36,390 nt of DNA. It comes from a virus. Every line of letters begins with the position of its first letter. The first letter of the stretch is position 1. This document shows positions 5,468-11,368 of this stretch, in pieces. The DNA lies in IMG/VR virus record IMGVR_UViG_3300009182_000171, positions 1 to 36,390 of that record; one strand, 5' to 3'. The position numbers were made by a program, and so were the translations under genes. Under the pieces are notes generated by a model. That model did no database searches, had not been told where the DNA came from, and saw nothing but the letters and a program-made list of their open reading frames with translations.

Positions 5468-5595
5468 GCGCCGCCGACTGGCTGGCCGCGCTGGCCTTGT
5501 CGGCCGTGCTTTCTTTGGCATGGCAGCTGGATGACGCTGCGCCGCCCGGCGCATTACACACCCCTTTCACACTCACGCAAGAGGCAAAGCCATGA
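5464..5595 (+). CDS. Small membrane protein, 43 aa
   Basis: The gene begins in an ATGA overlap and ends in an ATGA overlap with the following gene. The product has a hydrophobic N-terminal helix (DWLAALALSAVLSLAWQL, residues 5-22) that is long enough for one membrane pass, and a short polar tail. It is supported mainly by coupling on both sides and coherent composition. Function is unknown. Confidence 0.5.
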   Translation: MSAADWLAALALSAVLSLAWQLDDAAPPGALHTPFTLTQEAKP

Positions 5596-5945
5596 AAGCC
5601 CAGGGCATTTTGTTTTTGAGCAAAGGATCACCCATCCTAAAACCCGACGCATCAGGCCGCCCGCAGCTGCTGCTGCGCGCCGTGTGGCGCGAATCGCGCC
5701 TGATTGGCTGTGAGCCCTGGACGCTGATTTGGACAGGCCAAAACGCTGCAGATTTTTACGACAACCACCGCCAACAGCTCACGCCCGGCCAGCCCATTCA
5801 TGTTCAGGTGCACAGCCTGCGCGGCTACGCCGTGGGCCACCTGACCGAGATCCATGCACAGATCGAACACTGCGCTTTGGCGCCGCGATCTTACGCCAAT
5901 TCAGACGCCGGGACCGAGAAAAAAACCACGATAAAGGAGGCTTAG
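5592..5945 (+). CDS. Possible OB-fold single-strand DNA-binding protein
   Basis: The 117-aa protein has alternating hydrophobic strands: GILFLSKGSPIL, PQLLLRAVWRES, WTLIWTGQNAADFY, QPIHVQVHSLRGYAVG, HLTEIHAQIEHCALAP. The combination of a Trp-Thr-Gly-x-x-Ala motif, a Leu-Arg strand and a Glu-Ile-x-Ala strand closing with a Leu-Ala-Pro is what I would expect of a small SSB/OB-fold protein in a phage early operon. This is a fold guess, not a firm family match. The C-terminus is charged and ends IKEA rather than with the acidic SSB tip. A strong AAAGGAGG for the next gene lies over its stop. Confidence 0.45.
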   Translation: MKAQGILFLSKGSPILKPDASGRPQLLLRAVWRESRLIGCEPWTLIWTGQNAADFYDNHRQQLTPGQPIHVQVHSLRGYAVGHLTEIHAQIEHCALAPRSYANSDAGTEKKTTIKEA

Positions 5946-5948
5946 CTT

Positions 5949-6116
5949 ATGTTGTTGCGATCTCTAAATACCTTTAGCGTGCCCTTTTTTTTGGGCATGC
6001 TTTTTATGTGCATTGCCTTTGTTTTTGTTTTCGTTTTGACAGCACCAGTCCGGCAAAGCATAAACAAAGTGCACGTCCAAAACCTTGAAAAAATTTGCAA
6101 AGGCGAATTGAAATGA
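5949..6116 (+). CDS. Small membrane protein, 55 aa
   Basis: ATG at 5949 is preceded by AAAGGAGG at about nine bases. The product contains a strongly hydrophobic segment (residues 11-31, VPFFLGMLFMCIAFVFVFVL) followed by a basic tail, so it is a single-pass membrane protein. It ends in an ATGA overlap with the next gene. Function is unknown. Confidence 0.55.
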   Translation: MLLRSLNTFSVPFFLGMLFMCIAFVFVFVLTAPVRQSINKVHVQNLEKICKGELK

Positions 6117-6547
6117 ACAACACTTTCAGCATGACAAGCATCCGCAAATTGCGCATCACGGGTTGCTCAGACCCGCAAATGTGGTACCGCAACAAAATCG
6201 GCCGCTTGGTCGATTATTGCGGCGAGTGGCCTGAGGCTTATGTGAGCCGTGAGGATGACGGGCACTTGAACAAGGTCTTTTTTCAAGATGCTCTGATTGA
6301 GCATGTGGAGCCGCAAGCTGAGCCGTCTGGACAAAGCAAAACCGAAAGCATGACCGAAGCGGCTTTGGCCGCGACAGTGACGCTGGCCGTGCTACTTGCG
6401 CTGTCATTAACTATTGATTGGCTTGAGCGCTTATCAACAGTGGGCATGATTTTAAGCCCCATCATTTTTTTGGCAGCTATTTCCGCCGGCAATTACATGA
6501 CGCGGCGATTTTTTGAGCGCGCACAGCAGCAAGAGGCGGGCAAATGA
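6113..6547 (+). CDS. Membrane protein with cytoplasmic N-domain, 144 aa
   Basis: The start at 6113 overlaps the previous stop (ATGA). Residues 1-65 form a soluble part with SIRKLRITGCSDPQMWYRNKIG, resembling the small beta-barrel-like domain found in several phage early proteins; residues about 83-137 hold two transmembrane helices (AALAATVTLAVLLALSLTI and GMILSPIIFLAAISAG) joined by a short loop. The C-terminus is charged. The next gene begins in another ATGA overlap. The domain order suggests a membrane-tethered regulator; function is unknown. Confidence 0.6.
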   Translation: MNNTFSMTSIRKLRITGCSDPQMWYRNKIGRLVDYCGEWPEAYVSREDDGHLNKVFFQDALIEHVEPQAEPSGQSKTESMTEAALAATVTLAVLLALSLTIDWLERLSTVGMILSPIIFLAAISAGNYMTRRFFERAQQQEAGK

Positions 6548-6885
6548 AAGTCTACCTTTCCGGCCCAATGTCGGGCCTGCCCGACAACAATTACCCCACG
6601 TTTAACAAAGGCGCCAAAGTCTTGCGGATGCTTGGTTACGACGTGGTGAATCCGGCTGAAAACGACATTGATGTGCAGGGGCTGGACGATGACGCGGCTT
6701 GGCATAAATACCTGCGCCATGACATCAAATTATTGATGGACTGTGATTGTCTTGTGCTGCTGCCGGGTTGGCCAGACAGCCGCGGGGCTACGTTAGAACG
6801 CTTGATTGCGCAGTCGCTGTCGATGCCGGTCATGACCTTTGCAAATGCCGTGCTTGAGTTTGGCTTTGTGGATAGCAAGCCATGA
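6544..6885 (+). CDS. DUF4406 family, nucleoside deoxyribosyltransferase-like fold
   Basis: The 113-aa protein starts MKVYLSGPMSGLPDNNYPTF and includes AWHKYLRHDIKLLMDCDCLVLLPGW and SRGATLERLIAQSL, the conserved blocks of DUF4406 proteins common in phages. These proteins share the nucleoside 2-deoxyribosyltransferase-like Rossmann fold, with the GPM loop and the GATLE glutamate at the expected active-site positions. Nucleotide metabolism or base/nucleotide signalling is plausible, but the substrate of this family is not established here. It is coupled to both neighbours by ATGA. Confidence 0.85.
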   Translation: MKVYLSGPMSGLPDNNYPTFNKGAKVLRMLGYDVVNPAENDIDVQGLDDDAAWHKYLRHDIKLLMDCDCLVLLPGWPDSRGATLERLIAQSLSMPVMTFANAVLEFGFVDSKP

Positions 6886-7301
6886 AACATCAAAGGATCG
6901 AAGCGCCGGCGTTGGCCATGCTGACTGCAATTGCAGCTAAAGGCATGGCGCGGGCTGAAATATTGCTTTTGGGTACGCACGAAAACGAGCATCGCGCATC
7001 GTCTTGTTTGGATACCTTAAGCGCGGCTCGGTTTATTGAAAGCATTGTCCATGCAAAAAACCAGCGTATTTGGGTGACGACTCGCAAAGGCCGTGTGCTT
7101 CTACTTAATTACAGCGCTTTAACACAAGCAGAAAAGTTGGCCGATTCACCCACTGTGCCCGCTGTTGCGGGGCCAAGGCAAGTTATTTACTCAGGCACTT
7201 ATGAGCCAGCGCCACATGCGTATTTGCGACAAGGCAGCGACAAGGCATTTAAATTGCCAAGCCGCATTGGCTCGAGATTGATTGAGAGAGCGCGCGCATG
7301 A
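6882..7301 (+). CDS. Winged-helix-like early protein, 139 aa
   Basis: The first 75 residues (PALAMLTAIAAKGMARAEILLLGTHENEHRASSCLDTLSAARFIES then WVTTRKGRVLL) look like a helix-turn-helix with a wing, as in small MarR/PadR-type folds: helix, recognition-type helix, then a strand with TTRKGR. The C-terminal half is Pro/Ala-rich and less ordered, ending in a basic helix. It is ATGA-coupled on both sides. DNA binding is inferred from pattern only. Confidence 0.5.
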   Translation: MKHQRIEAPALAMLTAIAAKGMARAEILLLGTHENEHRASSCLDTLSAARFIESIVHAKNQRIWVTTRKGRVLLLNYSALTQAEKLADSPTVPAVAGPRQVIYSGTYEPAPHAYLRQGSDKAFKLPSRIGSRLIERARA

Positions 7302-7771
7302 ACCGCCAACAACGACGCGCCGCGCAATTTAAGCGTGGCCAACGGCATGACCGAAACGCAGACGATCAGCACTTTGACAGCGTGCTTAACCGGGCAGCAT
7401 GGAGCCGCGTTTATGACGAAGAAAAGTCGGCGCAGCTGATGAATGACGCTCGCATGGCCTGGCACAAACTGACGACTGGCGACGGCTGCACACACGACTT
7501 TGACTTGCTTGCAGGCATGGCGAACACCGCCCAAACCGTTGTACTTGACGGCTTGGCCGATGAATTTGTTTTGGAAACTTTTAACCGTGGCATTGAGTCG
7601 CTTAACAGCATTGGCGCCCGTTTTGTGCGTGTCGGCGCATGGGGGGCCGATGCCACAGCGCTGCAAAACGTGCCCGACTTGCTTGACGCCATGGGTGTTG
7701 TGTTTACAAACATCACACCCGTGCAAGCAGTCGGGGCGATGCGGCGGTCGAACATTCAACAAATCGCTTGA
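7298..7771 (+). CDS. Uncharacterised early protein, 157 aa
   Basis: The product begins MNRQQRRAAQFKRGQRHDR, a strongly basic N-terminus typical of phage early proteins that contact nucleic acid, and continues as an alpha-helical soluble protein (residues about 40-130) with LMNDARMAWHKLTTGDGCTHDFDLLAGMANTA. It has no membrane segment. It overlaps the previous gene by ATGA and ends eight bases before a tiny ORF. No function is assigned. Confidence 0.6.
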   Translation: MNRQQRRAAQFKRGQRHDRNADDQHFDSVLNRAAWSRVYDEEKSAQLMNDARMAWHKLTTGDGCTHDFDLLAGMANTAQTVVLDGLADEFVLETFNRGIESLNSIGARFVRVGAWGADATALQNVPDLLDAMGVVFTNITPVQAVGAMRRSNIQQIA

Positions 7772-7778
7772 GGGCATT

Positions 7779-7856
7779 ATGGACAACTCAGCCAAGTTCG
7801 AAGCGCAACGCGCTTTAAAGATTGATGGAACACCTCTGAAGGAACGCAATACATGA
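7779..7856 (+). CDS. Tiny 25-aa ORF, unknown
   Basis: ATG at 7779 follows AGGG by five bases and the stop overlaps the next ATG (ATGA at 7853). The 25-aa product is basic and hydrophilic (contains KFEAQRALKIDGTPL). Its main support is that it fills the only gap in a chain of coupled genes. It could also act as a leader that carries ribosomes to the next start. Confidence 0.4.
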   Translation: MDNSAKFEAQRALKIDGTPLKERNT

Positions 7857-8521
7857 CTAAATTAGACGAAATGTGGGTAGCACTGGCTGCTTATCAACCA
7901 CAGGCCGATGCAGACGGGTATGGCGAGACTTGGGCGCGAATGTGTAGTTTAAAAACGTATGCCGCTGCTCGTGCTGCTAATGCTGCTGCTAATGCTGAGG
8001 CTGCGTATTATGCTGCTGGTGCTGCTTATGCTGCTGCTGTTGCTGCTGGTGCTGCTAATGCTGAGGCTGCGTATTATGCTGCTGCTGCTGCTGCTGCTGC
8101 TGATACTGCTGATGCTGATACTGCTGATCCTGAGTGGGCACAAAAAGCAATTAACAGGATTAAAAAAATAACTATTTCCGCACAGCCAGCACAGCCAGAG
8201 CAAGAGCCTGTGGCGGGGCACATTGGTTGGTTAGTGAGAAACAGTCAAGGCAAACTTGATTTACTGACAGAGTTGCAGATTGACTCAAGCCCAGAAAAAT
8301 ACGAGCGACTGCACAAGCTCTACACAACCCCACCCGCTCAGCGCAAGCCGCTGACGGATGTAATTAAGGCGGCGCAAGGAGTGCTTGAATGGACTGAAAT
8401 AGCGCATCGACCACCAATACCCGACCGGCTTGAAAACGGGCGCATGGTGCGGGTTCGACTGCACGCATTAGCGTATTTGCATGACGCATTAGCCGCCCAC
8501 GGCATAAAGGAGGAAGCATGA
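7853..8521 (+). CDS. Alanine-rich repeat early protein, 222 aa
   Basis: Residues 1-35 are an ordinary N-domain with DEMWVALAAYQPQADADGYGETWARM. Residues about 38-88 are almost entirely Ala with Asn, Glu, Tyr and Arg, including two copies of ANAEAAYYAA, and are encoded by an in-frame GCT triplet tract; this should form one long amphipathic or antifreeze-like helix. The C-terminal 130 residues are normal, with HIGWLVRNSQGKLDLL and LENGRMVRVRLHALAYLHDALAAHGIKEEA. Similar Ala-rich spacers occur in phage early genes, but no function is known to me. The last six codons are repeated at the end of the next gene. Confidence 0.65.
   Translation: MTKLDEMWVALAAYQPQADADGYGETWARMCSLKTYAAARAANAAANAEAAYYAAGAAYAAAVAAGAANAEAAYYAAAAAAAADTADADTADPEWAQKAINRIKKITISAQPAQPEQEPVAGHIGWLVRNSQGKLDLLTELQIDSSPEKYERLHKLYTTPPAQRKPLTDVIKAAQGVLEWTEIAHRPPIPDRLENGRMVRVRLHALAYLHDALAAHGIKEEA
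7966..8120 (+). repeat. GCT triplet tract with 66-bp duplication
   Basis: The tract is dominated by GCT codons, interrupted by AAT, GAG, GCG, TAT and GGT. A block beginning GCTGCTAATGCTGAGGCTGC occurs twice about 66 bp apart (starting near 7985 and 8051), showing tandem duplication of 22 codons. Slippage here would change length without breaking the frame. Confidence 0.8.
8494..8512 (+). repeat. Copy 1 of a 19-bp gene-end/RBS repeat
   Basis: The 19 bases CGCCCACGGCATAAAGGAG encode the end of the Ala-rich protein (AHGIKE) and contain the AAAGGAG ribosome site of the next gene. An exact second copy is at 8682-8700, one gene later. Confidence 0.85.
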
Positions 8522-8709
8522 AAATAATCGCGATTTGGATCGGATCAAGGACATATTGGATGACCGCGGCAATCTTAACGGGCATTTATTTAACCATTGC
8601 GGCACTTGGCCAAAAGGGTGATTGGTTTTTTGCGGCATCAATAGGGATTGGTTTTTGGTTGTGCTGGATTTACAGCGCATACGCCCACGGCATAAAGGAG
8701 AACACATGA
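8518..8709 (+). CDS. Two-helix membrane protein, 63 aa
   Basis: The protein has two predicted membrane helices (about residues 14-31, YWMTAAILTGIYLTIAAL, and 36-54, FFAASIGIGFWLCWIYSAY) with a very short loop, and ends AHGIKENT. It is preceded by AAAGGAGG and overlaps both neighbours by ATGA. It is bounded by exact copies of the 19-bp repeat and looks like a cassette. Function is unknown. Confidence 0.6.
   Translation: MKIIAIWIGSRTYWMTAAILTGIYLTIAALGQKGDWFFAASIGIGFWLCWIYSAYAHGIKENT
8682..8700 (+). repeat. Copy 2 of the 19-bp gene-end/RBS repeat
   Basis: This is identical to 8494-8512, encodes AHGIKE at the end of the 63-aa membrane protein and supplies the ribosome site for the ORF at 8706. 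The two copies are 188 bp apart and flank a single gene. Confidence 0.85.
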
Positions 8710-8777
8710 CACAAGAATTACTTGGCCGCGTTCATCGTGATTTGCTTGACCTTTTCGCCGATGGCAGCGCCGCATGA
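8706..8777 (+). CDS. Tiny 23-aa ORF, unknown
   Basis: ATG at 8706 is preceded by AAAGGAG and overlaps the previous stop; the stop overlaps the next ATG (ATGA at 8774). The 23 residues (MTQELLGRVHRDLLDLFADG...) form an amphipathic helix. Good ribosome site and coupling on both sides support translation; no function is known. Confidence 0.45.
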   Translation: MTQELLGRVHRDLLDLFADGSAA

Positions 8778-9004
8778 CCACCCAACTGTCACTCCACATG
8801 CCCTACCCACCGGGCTACTGCGAGCGCATTAAGTGGCAGCCGGACCTGTGGCCCAAGCATATCAAAGACGCAAAGGGCTGCACTTGGCTGGTCCTGCACA
8901 TCGGCGGCGTGCCCTTTGCACACAGCCCCACCGTTTTTTGCTGCCACAAGCCCAAAACGGTTCAACAACACACTATCAAAGACACGGAGGCTTTTTTAGC
9001 ATGA
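8774..9004 (+). CDS. Small early protein, 76 aa, unknown
   Basis: The product reads MTTQLSLHMPYPPGYCERIKW and contains a hydrophobic strand (CTWLVLHIGGVPFAHSP) and two adjacent cysteines (FCCHKP). The Cys/His content (C16, C36, CC, several His) would allow metal binding, but no standard motif is clear. It is coupled by ATGA on both sides. No family is recognised. Confidence 0.5.
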   Translation: MTTQLSLHMPYPPGYCERIKWQPDLWPKHIKDAKGCTWLVLHIGGVPFAHSPTVFCCHKPKTVQQHTIKDTEAFLA

Positions 9005-9360
9005 ATCCGTTTGAACAACTGACTAAAACGCTTACACGCCAGCCGCTCAAGACAGTCTGGCAACCCGGCTTGGCACCCAAATCACATACCCGCGTCGGCG
9101 TCATCCGCGACCTTTTGAAGCGCGAGGCGAGGCCCATGAGCGCAGCTGAGATTGCTTTCGACGCGGACCTGCCCAGCTTTAATCAGAACCTTGTTTGGTT
9201 GCTGCTCAAGTACGACATTCAGCAAGGCCGCGTGCTGTTTTCTGATGGCCTGTATGCCTGGAATGCCGAGCACGAAACCGCTGAGGTCACAGAGATTCGC
9301 AAGGCCATTAAGCTGCTCAAAAAGAGCGGCTACACGGTCACAAAAGGAATTGCAGCATGA
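9001..9360 (+). CDS. Winged-helix-like early protein, 119 aa
   Basis: The start at 9001 overlaps the previous stop. Residues about 31-85 show a helix-turn-helix with wing: RVGVIRDLLKREARPMSAAEIAFDADLP, then WLLLKYDIQQGRVLFSDGLYAW, followed by a C-terminal basic helix. This layout is common in small phage regulators. The gene immediately precedes the PrtN-like gene and overlaps it. Transcriptional regulation is inferred. Confidence 0.55.
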   Translation: MNPFEQLTKTLTRQPLKTVWQPGLAPKSHTRVGVIRDLLKREARPMSAAEIAFDADLPSFNQNLVWLLLKYDIQQGRVLFSDGLYAWNAEHETAEVTEIRKAIKLLKKSGYTVTKGIAA

Positions 9361-9593
9361 AAACCGAATACATGCTCTTGAGCATTTACAACCGTCCCCG
9401 AATTGCATTCAAAGAAGTTTGCGAAGCAATTGGTATTGCAGTTCAAACGGGCTACAACCTGAGAAACGCTAAAACGTTTCCGGTGAAATTGGCCGGCAAC
9501 CCGCTGACAGCGGACATACGTGACTTAGCGGCGCATTTGGATTCGCTGCGCAGTGATACGAAAAGTGATACGGACACATCAAAAACCCATTGA
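9357..9593 (+). CDS. PrtN/AlpA-like protein, probable excisionase or activator
   Basis: The 78-aa protein starts MKTEYMLLSIYNRPRIAFKE and continues VCEAIGIAVQTGYNLRNAKTFPVKLAG and ADIRDLAAHLDSLR, a pattern I associate with pyocin-activator PrtN-like/AlpA-like small HTH proteins. Being the last gene before the integrase, it is a good candidate for the recombination directionality factor. Its C-terminus (SDTKSDTDTSK) is encoded by the TGATACG repeat element that recurs upstream of the integrase, so the putative att arm sites run into the coding sequence. Confidence 0.6.
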   Translation: MKTEYMLLSIYNRPRIAFKEVCEAIGIAVQTGYNLRNAKTFPVKLAGNPLTADIRDLAAHLDSLRSDTKSDTDTSKTH

Positions 9594-9760
9594 AACCGAG
9601 CTACCGGCTCCAATCCATCATGGGGGCAACCGATAGCCTCGATTGGCTGTAAGTTATTGATTTGTCTAAAGAAATCATGAATTTTGCTTGTATCACTTTT
9701 ACTGAAAATTACTTGTTTTTACTATGGTTTAAGATTGCCACTGATACGAAAAGTGATACG
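9554..9760. repeat. TGATACG repeats, candidate attP arm sites
   Basis: An identical 19-mer, TGATACGAAAAGTGATACG, occurs at 9554-9572 and 9742-9760; each contains two TGATACG boxes 11 bp apart. An inverted copy (GTATCACTTTT) is at 9690-9700. They surround an AT-rich, gene-free stretch (9594-9741) that also has a small dyad TGATTT/AAATCA (9658-9677). Clustered direct and inverted boxes between a PrtN/AlpA-like gene and the integrase suit arm-type integrase or directionality-factor sites around the attP core. The core itself cannot be identified without a host sequence. Confidence 0.5.
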
Positions 9761-9770
9761 AGGTTTGTTC

Positions 9771-10757
9771 ATGGCGTCAATTGTTCGGGTGGCAGAAAAG
9801 TGGCGGGCACTTGTACGGCGCTCCGGGTTTAAAACGGTTTGCAAAACGTTTTTGGCAAAAGCCGAGGCTATTCGCTGGGCGCGTGAAATTGAATCTAACA
9901 TTGATGCGCAGCGACATACCGACACGACCGGGGCCAAGGCGCACCGCATGGATGTGATTATTACCCGATACGAAGCCGAATTTGAATTGGGCCGAACAGC
10001 TGTGAATGTGCTCAAGCATTTACGCCAGGGCATGGGGAACCTGAATTTAGAGACTCTGACCGCTAAGTCTGTAGCCGACTACGTGGCCGGGCGCGGATAT
10101 GGGCCAAGCACCGCCGCTGTCGAAATGGCTGTGCTTGGCCGGATTCTGCGCGTTGCGAAGTCAGTATGGAAAATGCCAGTCAAGCCCGAAATCATGACCG
10201 ATGCCCGAGATGCGCTGAAAATTTCGGGCAAGGTAAAAAAGTCCCGCGCCCGCAACCGCAGGCCAACTGCTGACGAACTGGAGCGGCTGTGCGCCTACTT
10301 TGATACCCGCTCCACTCTACCCATGCGAGACATCATTCAATTTGCCGTGGCCACGGCCATGCGGGCGGGCGAGATTACCCGGCTGCGCTGCGCTGACCTG
10401 GACGAAGCCAAGGCCACCATCACGATCCGCGACCGCAAAGACCCAAAGGCCAAGATCGGTAACCACCAGGTGGTGCCTTTGCTGGCGGATGCCATGGCCA
10501 TCATCGCTAAACAGCCAAGAGACGGCGATCTGATTTTCCCGTTCAAAGAAGGCACCTTCAGCTCAATTTTCCCACGCGCCTGCCAAGCGCTGGGCATCGT
10601 GGATCTGCGCTTCCACGACCTGCGCCACGAAGGAGCCAGCCGTCTGTTTGAAAAGGGCTACCAGATTCATGAGGTGGCCATGTTCACAGGGCACGCGGAC
10701 TGGTCAATGCTCAAGCGTTATACGCAGCTTAGGGCTGCGGATCTGCGCCGGCTTTAA
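9771..10757 (+). CDS. int: Tyrosine recombinase integrase
   Basis: The 328-aa protein has an N-terminal arm-binding-like part, a core-binding region around 55-135 and a catalytic domain with Arg198 (AMRAGEITRLR), His282-x-x-Arg285 (HDLRHEGAS), His308 (TGHADWSML) and nucleophile Tyr317 (KRYTQL), so the active site appears complete. I chose ATG at 9771 (MASIVRVAEKW) because the upstream extension in this frame is repeat-rich, AT-rich DNA. It would integrate the phage at attB and, with a directionality factor, excise it. It converges with the KorA-like gene, with one base between stops and no terminator. Confidence 0.9.
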   Translation: MASIVRVAEKWRALVRRSGFKTVCKTFLAKAEAIRWAREIESNIDAQRHTDTTGAKAHRMDVIITRYEAEFELGRTAVNVLKHLRQGMGNLNLETLTAKSVADYVAGRGYGPSTAAVEMAVLGRILRVAKSVWKMPVKPEIMTDARDALKISGKVKKSRARNRRPTADELERLCAYFDTRSTLPMRDIIQFAVATAMRAGEITRLRCADLDEAKATITIRDRKDPKAKIGNHQVVPLLADAMAIIAKQPRDGDLIFPFKEGTFSSIFPRACQALGIVDLRFHDLRHEGASRLFEKGYQIHEVAMFTGHADWSMLKRYTQLRAADLRRL

Positions 10758-10758
10758 A

Positions 10759-10962
10759 TTAGCCCGCAACTACTTTGACCAACTCCAACCCTGCCCTTGC
10801 CCGCCTGACCGCCTGGTAAGCGGCCTGATAATCCATGCCCACCTCCCTCGCAGCTTCAGGGACATCTGCGTAGTAAACCAGCACTTGGCGCACGACTTCG
10901 CGAGCTGTGCCAGCCCGCAGGCGCAGGAGTTGCGCCAGGGCGGCGAATTGGGCTTCGGTCAT
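10759..10962 (-). CDS. KorA/TrfB-like transcriptional repressor, 67 aa
   Basis: From the ATG at 10962 the protein reads MTEAQFAALAQLLRLRAGTA and contains REVGMDYQAAYQAVRRARAG, the helix-turn-helix region typical of TrfB-related (KorA) repressors of IncP plasmids and prophages. The start overlaps the stop of the 66-aa gene (ATGA); the longer frame upstream only reads through that gene. The C-terminal dimerisation extension of KorA is missing. It may regulate its own promoter, where two dyads lie, or the integrase by convergent transcription. Confidence 0.6.
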   Translation of the reverse strand: MTEAQFAALAQLLRLRAGTAREVVRQVLVYYADVPEAAREVGMDYQAAYQAVRRARAGLELVKVVAG

Positions 10963-11159
10963 GATTTCTTCAGCAGCGGAATTGCCGCACTGAGCAGCAC
11001 AACAATTTCGGCTTCGCACACTGCCGTTCGCTTGCCGGGTGTGCTGCCCCTGAGCGCATCGATGCGCGCACGGGTCATGGGTAAACCGGCTTCAGTGCAT
11101 GACTGAGCCAGGGCGTTTGTGTCGATGCCTGCATGCCTGAGCATTGTGAGCATTGACAT
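10959..11159 (-). CDS. Small 66-aa protein, unknown
   Basis: The product (MSMLTMLRHAGIDTNALAQS...) is mostly helical with a possible helix-turn-helix (DTNALAQSCTEAGLPMTRARIDALRG, about 12-37) and a hydrophobic C-terminus (AEIVVLLSAAIPLLKK). The pattern of skipping and turn resembles very small phage regulators. It is followed by the KorA-like gene in an ATGA overlap, so the two form one unit downstream of the late-operon terminator. A ribosome site (AAGG) lies about ten bases upstream. Confidence 0.5.
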   Translation of the reverse strand: MSMLTMLRHAGIDTNALAQSCTEAGLPMTRARIDALRGSTPGKRTAVCEAEIVVLLSAAIPLLKKS

Positions 11160-11216
11160 GATGTTTTACCTTCTGTGCAGCCTAAGCGGCTGTGAAACCC
11201 GGTGCCGCCGGGGCGG

Positions 11217-11264
11217 TGAACAGGTTGCCTGTTCATAAACTCAATTACACACGCAACAACGTGT
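11217..11264. promoter_or_regulatory. Two dyads upstream of the KorA-like pair
   Basis: TGAACAGG/CCTGTTCA with a TTG centre (11217-11235) is a perfect 8-bp inverted repeat; ACACG/CGTGT (11249-11264) is a second, with TTA..TAA flanks. On the minus strand a TATGAA hexamer lies beside the first dyad and a TTGTTG within the second, 16 bases apart, giving a possible promoter for the 66-aa/KorA-like pair that these dyads would control. They do not match the IncP KorA operator. Confidence 0.4.
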
Positions 11265-11323
11265 ATAAACAAAAGATTTCAAATTATTTTATAAGGACAA
11301 ACCCTAATATCTCCCCAAAACGC

Positions 11324-11358
11324 AAAAAAACCCGCAACCCCTTCCAGGGCGGCGGGTT
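11324..11358 (-). terminator. Intrinsic terminator of the late operon
   Basis: On the minus strand AACCCGC and GCGGGTT form a 7-bp stem with additional inner pairing (CGCCC/GGGG), followed by seven T. It lies 11 bases after the methylase stop and closes the minus-strand late operon. Confidence 0.85.
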
Positions 11359-11368
11359 GTCTTATTTT

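Noticed and set aside
7949-8221. Ser/Ile-rich minus-strand ORF and Leu/Met-rich plus ORF over the GCT tract
   Set aside because: These are shadow frames created by the triplet repeats; the 222-aa plus frame has normal sequence on both sides and coupled neighbours.
9601-9640. tRNA 3' end as attP core
   Set aside because: CCGGCTCCAATCC resembles a T-loop stretch, but the surrounding bases do not fold into a tRNA acceptor or T arm. No tRNA was found anywhere in the window.
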